37,971 nucleotides of DNA from an uncultured Bacillota bacterium (GTDB lineage Bacteria > Bacillota_I > Bacilli_A > RF39 > UBA660). The notes below the pieces were generated by a model. It saw only the letters and a list, made by a program, of their open reading frames with translations, searched no databases and was not told the origin of the DNA. The stretch spans positions 1-37,971 of the forward strand of contig CAMODW010000009.1 of NCBI GenBank assembly GCA_946611635.1, in the 5' to 3' direction. Shown here one piece after another: positions 25,951 to 33,377 of the stretch. The number at the start of each line of letters is the position of its first letter. Positions within the stretch are counted from its first letter, which is position 1. Position numbers and translations under genes: made by a program.

Positions 25951-26509
25951 TACTTGAATACTTACCATCTTCTGTTGTTACTATTATTCTTTCTCCTTGA
26001 TTAATAAACATAGGTACTTTTACAATTAATCCGTTATCTAAAGTTGCATCTTTCATAGCATTATTAGTTGTATTTCCTTTTACAGCATCAGTCGTTTCTA
26101 CTATTTCATATTCTATTTTTTCAGGCAATGTTATACCAATAATATCTCCTTCGTAGAAATCTATTTGTACTTCTAAATTTTCTTTTAAGTATTTTTCAGC
26201 TGAGCTAATCTTATCAGGAGTTATTTCTACTTGTTCATAAGTTTCATTATCCATAAATACATATGAACTGCCTGAATTATATAAGTATACCATTTTCTTT
26301 TTATCAACATGAGCTTTTTCTATTTTGACATTGCTATTTATAGATTCTTCAGTAATTGTACCAGTTTTTAAATTACGCATTTTAACTTTCATAATTGCTG
26401 CGCCTTTTCCTGGTTTAACATGTAAAAAGCTTTGTATTTGACAAATATTACCATTATAGAATACTGTCATACCATTTTTTATGTCATTTACATTTATTAG
26501 TTCATTCAT
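25943..26509 (-). CDS. efp: Translation elongation factor P
   Basis: A 188-residue three-domain factor that helps ribosomes make Pro-Pro bonds. The tip loop HVKPGKGAAIMKVKMRNL places the conserved Lys35 (PGK) where other bacteria add a modification, and the rest follows the family through ITLPEKIEYEIVETT and GLIVKVPMFINQGERI. The length is standard. No modifying enzyme (YmfI or EpmA type) is in the window. ATG 26509 has GGGTGTTG upstream and lies 11 bases after the rpmG stop, so it shares the rpmG transcript and its leader. Confidence 0.97.
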   Translation of the reverse strand: MNELINVNDIKNGMTVFYNGNICQIQSFLHVKPGKGAAIMKVKMRNLKTGTITEESINSNVKIEKAHVDKKKMVYLYNSGSSYVFMDNETYEQVEITPDKISSAEKYLKENLEVQIDFYEGDIIGITLPEKIEYEIVETTDAVKGNTTNNAMKDATLDNGLIVKVPMFINQGERIIVTTEDGKYSSRA

Positions 26510-26520
26510 TGATCAACACC

Positions 26521-26685
26521 CTATTTCTTCTCTTTATGTAATGTTTCTTTATTACACCATTTACAGAATTTGTTTAATTCCATTTTGTCTGGAGTATTCT
26601 TTTTGTTCTTTTTAGTAACATAGTTTTCATGTTTACAAACAGAACAAACTAAAACTATATTAGATCTATTTTCATTTTTAGCCAT
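26521..26685 (-). CDS. rpmG: Ribosomal protein L33, zinc-binding form
   Basis: A 54-residue 50S protein. Two CxxC pairs, Cys14/Cys17 (CSVC) and Cys41/Cys44 (CKWC), make it the C+ zinc-ribbon form. The usual NYVTKKNKKNTPDKMELNKF core lies between them. ATG 26685 follows AAGGAGGG at 8 bases; an in-frame ATG at 26715 has no site. It precedes efp by 11 bases. A C+ form usually means the gene set may include a C- paralogue used in zinc shortage; none is seen here. Confidence 0.95.
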   Translation of the reverse strand: MAKNENRSNIVLVCSVCKHENYVTKKNKKNTPDKMELNKFCKWCNKETLHKEKK

Positions 26686-26790
26686 AAAACAGCCCTCCTT
26701 TTTCACATCGTACATATTGTATCATACATTTTTTATTTTTCCAAATAAAATCTATCATATAATGTATATTAGTTTTGTTGGTATTATAAT

Positions 26791-26824
26791 AAAAATGAAA
26801 GATAGAAGTTGGAACTTCTATCTT
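26791..26824 (-). terminator. Terminator inside the rpmG leader
   Basis: A perfect 12-bp inverted repeat (26799-26810 and 26813-26824) is followed on the minus strand by TCATTTTTATT. It lies between the rpmG promoter and the rpmG start. A 9-base copy of its 3' arm (26797-26805) recurs upstream at 26843-26851. Confidence 0.65.
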
Positions 26825-26839
26825 CGAACAAAATAATAT

Positions 26840-26869
26840 TTAGAAAGATAGGTTACAAATGTAAAGCAT
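26840..26869 (-). other. Possible nine-codon leader ORF
   Basis: ATG at 26869 opens MLYICNLSF and stops with TAA. GGAG lies only 2 bases upstream of the ATG, too close for good initiation. Its last three codons are attenuator segment A, so translation would mask A and favour the terminator. It may be chance. Confidence 0.25.
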
Positions 26870-26884
26870 CTCTCCGTGAAAGAT

Positions 26885-26912
26885 ATTATATCATTATTTT
26901 TTTATTATGCAA
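26885..26912 (-). promoter_or_regulatory. Promoter of rpmG-efp
   Basis: TTGCAT (26907-26912) and a perfect TATAAT (26885-26890) are 16 bases apart on the minus strand. It begins only a few bases after the stop codon of the GT39-like gene, which has no terminator of its own. A second TATAAT at 26783-26788, after the leader terminator, lacks a clear -35. Confidence 0.65.
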
Positions 26913-26919
26913 GCTTTTT

Positions 26920-28545
26920 TTATACTTTATAGAATTTTAAAATGCTATTATTCTTTATTTTATACACATATTCTAATTTATATTTTGGATAATTTTCATA
27001 TTCATATACAGTATTAGAGATAAAATAAATGTTCTTTTTTTGTCTTTTTAATTCTTTTAAATTCTCTTGTGTAACAATAACTACTTTTTTGGACAATTCA
27101 TATGAATGTTCGACTAGTGAAAGAAGTCCTGCATCTTGCAAATAATTATAGCTTTGATATAAATAAATTTTGTTATCTTTATTTTTTTGGTATTTATCTG
27201 ACGCCAAAAATTCTTCTAAAGCCTTTTTGGTGGTTACATGGTAGTAATCTAACTCATATTTTTTAGATATATCTTTGGTTCCGACTAAGATATTATAGTA
27301 AGCAGCATTTCTAACATCATATCTAATTATATTATATATACTGTCTATCATACTTATAATTATTAAAATTATTATTATTCTCTTGTATTTTATTTTTTTT
27401 ATATATATTAATACATAACTACATATTAATAGTATTAAAGGATATAAGAAATAAAAATGACGCCAACTATTATAGATGTTTGGTTTTTTTATAATACATA
27501 TTAAGAAAGGTATTATAAACATAGCAAAAATGATAATAAATAGATAATTTGTAAAATCTATTTTCTTACTTTTTCTTTCTTTAATAATCTTTATAACAAA
27601 CATAGCGATAGATATAATAAATAAAATAGTAATAATAAGTGGCAAAGTAATTATAATATTTTTGGGTAAATAGTACCGTGGGACTCTATTCCCAGCTGCA
27701 GTATTATAGTATGTTCCATCAAATAATACAGTGCCATTCCATCTAAAATTAACACTACTATTTAAACAGTATAATATATATTCCATTAAATGAAATCCAT
27801 CAGTAAAAATCACAGGAGTTATAAGAATAAATATTATAATATATAATACGAAAGTGAATAATATATCTATTATTCTTTCTTGGGTAAGTTTTTTATGTAG
27901 TAAAAGATATATAATATATGCTATACCCATAATACCTGAGAAAAAGATACCTATTATTTTCACGTTACTTAGCAGAGCTATAACAAAAGCAAAGATAATC
28001 ATATCCTTGTTTTTATTATCCTTCATTATTCTTATTAAGTAATAAAAACTTATTATTAATAAACTCATAAGAGTTATATCTTTATTATTATGAAGAGAAT
28101 CTATAAATATTCTAGGACTTAAGAAGTATAACAAAGTCATTAGTATTGCTATTTTATTATTTTTAGATATTTCTTTTGTTGTTTTATAAAAGAATATTAC
28201 ACCGATAAAATATATAATATATACATATACTCGCCAAATACTAGATACTATATCTGGTATTTCTTTACTCAATAGTATTAAAGGAAATAAAGGATAATAA
28301 CAAGCTACACCATGATCTCTTTCGACAGAATAGTTTATTTCAACTATGTGTCTTTTAGTTAAAGCATCTTCTAATTCATGATTCTTAAAAAAGAAGGCAT
28401 AACTTTTAATATTACTTAATACTATTGATTGCTCAAAATCTTCATCAAAGTTGGCTGTTATATCCTTCATATAATGTATTCCAAACAAAAACATAATTGT
28501 AAATATTAATATAATTATTTTATTGTCTTTTATTCTTTTTATCAT
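26920..28545 (-). CDS. GT39/GT-C-like membrane glycosyltransferase
   Basis: A 541-residue polytopic protein with about ten to twelve hydrophobic segments. An acidic NFDEDFEQ lies in the first loop (about residues 32-39), where GT-C enzymes keep catalytic Asp/Glu, and YYPLFPL and LHNNKDIT follow, as in GT39-type enzymes that take sugar from a polyprenyl phosphate. The last 130 residues form a soluble charged domain (KALEEFLASDKYQ onward). The acceptor is unknown: protein or wall polymer. ATG 28545 overlaps the yfhO stop in ATGA, with GGAG upstream, so it is translated after yfhO. No terminator follows; the rpmG promoter does. Confidence 0.82.
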   Translation of the reverse strand: MIKRIKDNKIIILIFTIMFLFGIHYMKDITANFDEDFEQSIVLSNIKSYAFFFKNHELEDALTKRHIVEINYSVERDHGVACYYPLFPLILLSKEIPDIVSSIWRVYVYIIYFIGVIFFYKTTKEISKNNKIAILMTLLYFLSPRIFIDSLHNNKDITLMSLLIISFYYLIRIMKDNKNKDMIIFAFVIALLSNVKIIGIFFSGIMGIAYIIYLLLHKKLTQERIIDILFTFVLYIIIFILITPVIFTDGFHLMEYILYCLNSSVNFRWNGTVLFDGTYYNTAAGNRVPRYYLPKNIIITLPLIITILFIISIAMFVIKIIKERKSKKIDFTNYLFIIIFAMFIIPFLICIIKKPNIYNSWRHFYFLYPLILLICSYVLIYIKKIKYKRIIIILIIISMIDSIYNIIRYDVRNAAYYNILVGTKDISKKYELDYYHVTTKKALEEFLASDKYQKNKDNKIYLYQSYNYLQDAGLLSLVEHSYELSKKVVIVTQENLKELKRQKKNIYFISNTVYEYENYPKYKLEYVYKIKNNSILKFYKV

Positions 28546-30842
28546 AATAGACTCCTTTTTCTATGGATAATACTTGATAAATATAATAATAGTGATGCTA
28601 TAGATATAATTATAGGAATTGTAAAATGATACTTATATTCTAATTTAATAATATGATAGCCCGGTTTTACTTTTATTCCCATTAGAGAGTCAAATATTTT
28701 AACAGGTTTTACTACTTTACCATCTATTGTTATTTCCCAGTTTGTATCATATGGAATAGACGTAAATATTAATTGGTTCTTATCTATTTTTATTTTGCCT
28801 TCTATTTTACTATCACTATATTTAGTATATTCTATTTGATTTTGTTTTAATATATTATATGCCTTTTCAATATTTTTTATGTTGTATGTATAATATGTTA
28901 TTTCTTTATTATACTTTGATTCTTTTACTACTATGCTATCATTTTCGGAAAGAGAATTTGTTTTGTTTCCTTTTAAGTCATAACTATCAAAATAATAGTA
29001 TTTTTCGTTAATATAATATATATCATTATGTTTATTGTTTTTATCTAATGGTATGACTTTTTTATTGAATATGTTCTCTACCCCCGTCATAGCTTTTATA
29101 GTGTTTTGCTGAGAATTAACATAATCTTTATATTTTAGTTTTACATTTAGAATATCTTCATTAACACCAAATATTTTTTCTAGATAATATTTATTATTTA
29201 AGTTATATATCATATTCAATACTACATTTTCTTTTTCATGAGTAAAAATACTAGTGTTTTCAAAAGTTGATTCTCCCATTTTTTTTAAATCGTATATAGC
29301 TTCGTTATAGGTCATAGATGTTAAAAGATCAATAACTTTACCATTAAAAAACATGTTACAATTTTCGGTAAGACTTAGATTTTTTGCACCATTTCGATAG
29401 CAATATAATGGGGAAATGTATTCGCGATATTTTAAATCATTTGTTATATAATTGTTTGTTATTTCTTCAGGATTTTTAATTTCCATTAAGGAGAAATCAT
29501 AAGTAAATAATAAAACAGTTGTATAAATTGTCATAATTATAAATAAGGAATTTATAACAGGATTTTTTTGGTATAAAAATATAATCGTTGTAATAGCTGC
29601 TAAAGACACTATATAATTCCAAATTGTCATTTCACGAATGCTATTAAAACAAAATATAAAAAGACTTGTAACTAATAGTAAAGAAATAATTATTTCTCTT
29701 TTGTTTCTTTTATCTTTTAAATCTGTATTTTCAACATTTTTTAGAAATAGAACTATTTCGTAAAAACAAATAATAAAAGAATAACGATATGGTAAAGCTC
29801 TAATTTCATGAAAGAAATTCATAACAAAATCCAATTGAGTAACAGTTATAAAATTAACCATAATAAAAGCTACTATTAGAGAATAGATTCTTTCTCTTCC
29901 AGAGATTTTATGATTTAGAAAGTAATAAAATATACTGATTAGAATTAAAGTATTACTGCTTATATTTGGTACTACTTCCCCATATCGATAAACCATTAAA
30001 GTTTCTTGGCCATAAAATAGCGACCCTATTAAACCTCTAAAGGTTAAATAATAATCATTCACATGTTTTGTATCAAAGGCTAGACCCATTCTTTTATAAG
30101 AATCAACTAACATATATAGCCAGAAGAATGTTATAAAAAACACTATTAAGGTTGCTTTACTAATTAATAAAAATTTCTTTAAAACATCTTTTTTTGTGGT
30201 TTTTAAATATATTATTTCATGAATAATAAAATACAATATTGTATAGATACATACAGGAAAAGTTAAATAAAAGTTACTAATAATCATATAAGATAAAGAG
30301 AAAATATATATACCATTTTTCTTCTTAGTAAAAAGTCTTTCTAAACCAAATTGAAATAATGGAAACATCATAAATATATCAACAAATGATGAATAGTAAT
30401 AGTATATTAAGAACCATCCACAAAAACAATAAGATAAACAAGCTATTGTAATAGCTATTTTTTTATTGGTTTTACTGTTTGCATATATACTAATATTTAA
30501 AGCTGTAAAAGCTACTTTTAACGTTGTTACTACTAAATACATAACGTTTGGAGAATTAAATAATAAACAGATAAGATTTAGAGGGCTTGATACATAGTAT
30601 AGTATATTAAAAATAACCGGATTACCTAAGCCATTATTAAATGAATAAGTTCCTAAAGTTCCTAATTTTAATTTAGCTATTACATCATAAATCATAGGTT
30701 TAAATTGAGCTAGTCCATCACTTGTGCCAAAAGTCTTTGGACCAAACGGATAAACTTTAGCTATGTACCATATCAATAAAAATACGAAAACAGCTAATAG
30801 CATGTTAAATAGATGTATCCAGTATTTTTTTAATGTTTTCAT
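28542..30842 (-). CDS. yfhO: YfhO family membrane protein
   Basis: A 766-residue protein with about twelve membrane segments in residues 8-450, an extracellular domain from about 470 to 730, and a final membrane helix. YfhO-family hallmarks are GTSDGLAQFKPM in the first loop, SFNNGLGNPVIFNILYY, and the outer domain ending TSIPYDTNWEITIDG then GYHIIKLEY before the last helix. YfhO in Gram-positive bacteria adds sugar to teichoic or lipoteichoic acid; the exact polymer here is unknown. ATG 30842 overlaps the nfo stop (ATGA), with AAGGAA upstream, and its own stop overlaps the next start in the same way. Confidence 0.88.
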   Translation of the reverse strand: MKTLKKYWIHLFNMLLAVFVFLLIWYIAKVYPFGPKTFGTSDGLAQFKPMIYDVIAKLKLGTLGTYSFNNGLGNPVIFNILYYVSSPLNLICLLFNSPNVMYLVVTTLKVAFTALNISIYANSKTNKKIAITIACLSYCFCGWFLIYYYYSSFVDIFMMFPLFQFGLERLFTKKKNGIYIFSLSYMIISNFYLTFPVCIYTILYFIIHEIIYLKTTKKDVLKKFLLISKATLIVFFITFFWLYMLVDSYKRMGLAFDTKHVNDYYLTFRGLIGSLFYGQETLMVYRYGEVVPNISSNTLILISIFYYFLNHKISGRERIYSLIVAFIMVNFITVTQLDFVMNFFHEIRALPYRYSFIICFYEIVLFLKNVENTDLKDKRNKREIIISLLLVTSLFIFCFNSIREMTIWNYIVSLAAITTIIFLYQKNPVINSLFIIMTIYTTVLLFTYDFSLMEIKNPEEITNNYITNDLKYREYISPLYCYRNGAKNLSLTENCNMFFNGKVIDLLTSMTYNEAIYDLKKMGESTFENTSIFTHEKENVVLNMIYNLNNKYYLEKIFGVNEDILNVKLKYKDYVNSQQNTIKAMTGVENIFNKKVIPLDKNNKHNDIYYINEKYYYFDSYDLKGNKTNSLSENDSIVVKESKYNKEITYYTYNIKNIEKAYNILKQNQIEYTKYSDSKIEGKIKIDKNQLIFTSIPYDTNWEITIDGKVVKPVKIFDSLMGIKVKPGYHIIKLEYKYHFTIPIIISIASLLLYLSSIIHRKRSLL

Positions 30843-31750
30843 TTTGAGTATTCCTTTCTTATTTCATCTAAATAATCAGGGTTATACTTTTTATTCTTTA
30901 ACATATTTATTTCATATTTATATGGGGGATATAATCTTTCTTTTGAATCATCACTTTCACCAATATAAGGGGTTTCTAATATTTTTGGTATATCTTTTAA
31001 TCTTTCGTTGTAAGCGATATTTAACAAAGTAGCAAAACCAATAGTCCCTTTGCCTAAGTTGGCATGGCGATCTTTATGAGAATCTAAATCATTTTTAGAA
31101 TCATTTAAGTGAATGCATTTTATTTTAGTTATATCTATCTTAGTAGTTAGTTTATCTAAAAAATCATCAAAAGATGTCATATCATAACCAGCATCATTTA
31201 AATGACATGTATCTAGGCAAATACCTATTCTATCTTGATTCTTGGTCCCATTAACTAAGGAAGTTATTTCTTCAATAGTTGAACCACATTCACTGCCTTT
31301 ACCAGCCATCGTTTCTAAAAGTATCATACATTTACTATTATCAGACAATATTATATTTAAGGCTTCAATAATATTATTTAGGCCTTCTTCTTTAGATATT
31401 TTAACCGCATTACCTGGATGTAATACTAATTTATCAATACCCAAGATATCACATCTATGTAACTCATTTTTGATAAAATCGATACTAAAATTCCATTTAT
31501 CCATATCTGTTTTATTAGCTAGATTAACGATGTAAGGGGCATGGCAAATAATATTATTAATATTTATATTATTTTCGTCCATTAATTCTTTTGCTTTTTT
31601 TACTATATCTAAATCTATTTCTTTTCTTATAGTATTGGTTGGAGCGCCAGTATAAAACATAAAAGTGTTAGCATTATAACTTAAGGCTTCTTTTACTGAA
31701 GAAAGGATTCCTTCTTTACCATATGAGACATGAGATCCAATTATTAGCAT
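30839..31750 (-). CDS. nfo: Endonuclease IV (AP endonuclease)
   Basis: A 303-residue Zn-dependent enzyme that cuts DNA at abasic sites for base-excision repair. The TIM-barrel motifs IIGSHVSYG (3-11), ICHAPY, LHPGNA, LLETMAGKG, CLDTCHLNDAGYD and HLNDSKNDLDSHKDRH with NLGKGTIGF give the His, Glu and Asp metal ligands in order. The length is usual. ATG 31750 follows AGGTGA. It heads an operon with yfhO and the GT39-like gene via ATGA overlaps, an odd partnership for a DNA-repair gene. The stretch just upstream has no strong promoter, only a weak GATAAT. Confidence 0.95.
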   Translation of the reverse strand: MLIIGSHVSYGKEGILSSVKEALSYNANTFMFYTGAPTNTIRKEIDLDIVKKAKELMDENNININNIICHAPYIVNLANKTDMDKWNFSIDFIKNELHRCDILGIDKLVLHPGNAVKISKEEGLNNIIEALNIILSDNSKCMILLETMAGKGSECGSTIEEITSLVNGTKNQDRIGICLDTCHLNDAGYDMTSFDDFLDKLTTKIDITKIKCIHLNDSKNDLDSHKDRHANLGKGTIGFATLLNIAYNERLKDIPKILETPYIGESDDSKERLYPPYKYEINMLKNKKYNPDYLDEIRKEYSK

Positions 31751-31793
31751 TATTTATCACCTGTTTTATTATCTCATACTATTTTTTTAAGAT

Positions 31794-31822
31794 AAAGAAA
31801 AAATAGTTCTTTCGAACTATTT
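31794..31822 (-). terminator. Intrinsic terminator of the second pilin gene
   Basis: The arms 31801-31809 and 31814-31822 make a perfect 9-bp stem closed by a GAAA tetraloop in the minus-strand RNA, with a T-rich tract after. It isolates the pilin genes from nfo. Confidence 0.9.
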
Positions 31823-31834
31823 ATTTTATTCTAA

Positions 31835-32539
31835 TTAAGAAGCTTGTTCTATATTAGCATTAATACATTCAATATCTTTATATGTGTTACCAGTACCGCC
31901 TCTACTAGTATCAGGTGATTTCAATGAAGTGTATTTAGCAGAAGATTTACCTGAATTTGAAGCAGTATTCCATGCTGATCCTACAGCTTTAGCTTTGTCA
32001 GTATATCCCATTGATGGAGCAATATATGCTTTTAAGCCATCTAATTTAGTTATTATACCTAAGCCACCAGCTTGATTACTACTTGCAGTATTAGTTGGGT
32101 TATTATCCTTCTTATATTTTAATTTGTTAATAGAGTTTTTCTCAATACCATAGATACCATATTGACCATTATGCATCCAAACTTCATATTTAGTTGCTCC
32201 ACCATCATATGGAACTTCTAATAGTATCATTCCTCCGTATGTACTAATGTCTTTCTTTAAGAAACCATTATTAACTAGTCCAACTAGTGATACACACATT
32301 CCTTGGTAATCTCCTTCTTCGCTTGTTTTTAAGTACTTAACAGATATATCACTAACCATAGAAATGTCAGAGTACATATCCTCAGCACTATTTACAGCTT
32401 GTAAAGCTTCATTTTTAAATGTATTAATTTTTGAGTTATTCATTGTTGACATAACTCCGGCTCCAGCTGATACCATTAATATTGCTAAGATAACAATAAC
32501 TGCTAGTAATTCAACTAAAGTAAAACCTTTTTTGTTCAT
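31835..32539 (-). CDS. Type IV pilin-like protein (second of a tandem pair)
   Basis: A 234-residue prepilin. The leader MNKKG is followed by FTLVELLAVIVILAILM, the prepilin peptidase motif: cut after Gly5, Phe becomes residue 1, and Glu10 is the conserved +5 Glu. A globular region follows with two Cys, Cys82 (MCVSL) and Cys225 (ECIN), likely forming a disulfide. Middle residues 145-215 are Ser/Asn/Gly-rich. The first 45 residues and a late GGTGNTYK.I.CIN are shared with the upstream paralogue. ATG 32539 follows AGGAGAGG, and a good promoter lies upstream. No pilus assembly gene is in the window. Confidence 0.9.
   Translation of the reverse strand: MNKKGFTLVELLAVIVILAILMVSAGAGVMSTMNNSKINTFKNEALQAVNSAEDMYSDISMVSDISVKYLKTSEEGDYQGMCVSLVGLVNNGFLKKDISTYGGMILLEVPYDGGATKYEVWMHNGQYGIYGIEKNSINKLKYKKDNNPTNTASSNQAGGLGIITKLDGLKAYIAPSMGYTDKAKAVGSAWNTASNSGKSSAKYTSLKSPDTSRGGTGNTYKDIECINANIEQAS
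32466..32530 (-). repeat. Direct repeat copy in the second pilin gene
   Basis: This 65-base stretch codes for the shared prepilin N-terminus and matches the copy at 33245-33309 at all but two positions. It is a paralogy repeat and could support recombination between the genes. Confidence 0.85.
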
Positions 32540-32570
32540 TTCTTCTTTCCTCTCCTTACTTTATATATTA

Positions 32571-32599
32571 ATTTTACAACATTGTTTTTTTATTTTCAA
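32571..32599 (-). promoter_or_regulatory. Promoter of the second pilin gene
   Basis: TTGAAA (32594-32599) and TAAAAT (32571-32576) are 17 bases apart on the minus strand, giving a leader of about 25 bases. Each pilin may therefore be transcribed on its own. Confidence 0.6.
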
Positions 32600-32613
32600 T
32601 ATTTTTTACATTT

Positions 32614-33324
32614 TTATGATTGTTTTTTGTTAATACATTTTATTTTTTTATATGTATTGCCGGTTCCACCACCGTTTAGGTCAGATTCAATAGTTGCTTC
32701 TACGTCATTTAAGTTTGTTGGATTACCTACTGTTTCAACTCCGTATGTTAGTTTTACTTGTTTTCTTATTCCTTTTAGATTTGTTACTATTCCTACTTTA
32801 CCACCGCTAATATCATCTGCTGTTATAGTCATAGTTGAAACTCGGCTTTCGGTATTATTATTTTTTTTATATCTTAATTTGTTAACTTGACTTTTTTCAA
32901 CTCCGTTTATACCATAACTTGAATTATGAGCCCATACCATATATTTAGGAGCACTTCCATCATATGGTATTTCCATTAGTATTACTCCTGCATATGTTGA
33001 AATATCTTTTTTTAAATAGCCATTATTTACTAAACCGGCTAATGTTACGCATAATCCGGCCATTGTATGATTACCCGTTCCAATATTTTTATCATCTATA
33101 TTAGGTTTTATATAGCTATTAAATGCGGCTGGATTCATTGATATTTCGGAATACATGTTTTCAACTCCGTTTACAGCTGTCAGTATTTCATTTTTAAAAG
33201 TATTAATTTTTGCATTGTTTAGTGTTGTCATAACACCTGCTCCTGCTGATACCATTAATATTGCTAAAATTACAATAACTGCTAGTAATTCAACTAAAGT
33301 AAAACCTTTTCTATTTTTTTTCAT
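32614..33324 (-). CDS. Type IV pilin-like protein (first of a tandem pair)
   Basis: A 236-residue prepilin. The leader MKKNRKG precedes FTLVELLAVIVILAILM, with cleavage expected after Gly7. The globular part carries Cys92 (LCVTL) and Cys230 (KCIN), in the same frame as the paralogue, plus NNGYLKKDISTY.GVIL.EIPYDG that is close to its partner. The region 60-90 and the last third differ most, as expected for exposed loops. ATG 33324 follows AAGGTAG. It begins just after the parC terminator; the candidate promoter overlaps that hairpin. Major and minor pilin roles cannot be told apart from sequence. Confidence 0.9.
   Translation of the reverse strand: MKKNRKGFTLVELLAVIVILAILMVSAGAGVMTTLNNAKINTFKNEILTAVNGVENMYSEISMNPAAFNSYIKPNIDDKNIGTGNHTMAGLCVTLAGLVNNGYLKKDISTYAGVILMEIPYDGSAPKYMVWAHNSSYGINGVEKSQVNKLRYKKNNNTESRVSTMTITADDISGGKVGIVTNLKGIRKQVKLTYGVETVGNPTNLNDVEATIESDLNGGGTGNTYKKIKCINKKQS
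33245..33309 (-). repeat. Direct repeat copy in the first pilin gene
   Basis: This is the partner of 32466-32530: 65 bases, two differences. At DNA level it is far more alike than the rest of the two genes. Confidence 0.85.
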
Positions 33325-33344
33325 ATTATCACTACCTTGATATT

Positions 33345-33373
33345 ATTATACAAAAAAAAGGATAGTATTTCTA
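33345..33373 (-). promoter_or_regulatory. Candidate promoter of the first pilin gene, embedded in the parC terminator
   Basis: TAGAAA (33368-33373) and a perfect TATAAT (33345-33350) are 17 bases apart. The -35 lies within the parC terminator hairpin and the -10 right after its T-run. Otherwise only 27 bases separate terminator and start codon. Confidence 0.45.
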
Positions 33374-33377
33374 TCCT
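33352..33377 (-). terminator. Intrinsic terminator of parC
   Basis: AGGATAG/CTATCCT arms (33359-33365, 33371-33377) with a 5-base loop are followed by seven to eight T on the minus strand. The parC stop overlaps the stem. Confidence 0.88.

Larger units (their letters stand above)
26791..26878 (-). promoter_or_regulatory. Putative attenuator leader of rpmG-efp
   Basis: From the predicted start near 26878 the RNA has a segment A (26843-26851) identical over nine bases to segment C (26797-26805) of the terminator. Segment B (26813-26824) can pair with C, giving the 12-bp terminator, or with A, giving a 7-bp antiterminator. Two identical arms competing for one middle segment is the layout of a transcription attenuator. 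Pairing energies were not calculated, and the alternative is a short stand-alone RNA of about 90 bases. Confidence 0.45.

Noticed and set aside
32540-32640. T-rich tract between the pilin genes, a possible terminator or repeat array
   Set aside because: No stem precedes it, and it is better explained by the TTGAAA/TAAAAT promoter on the minus strand.
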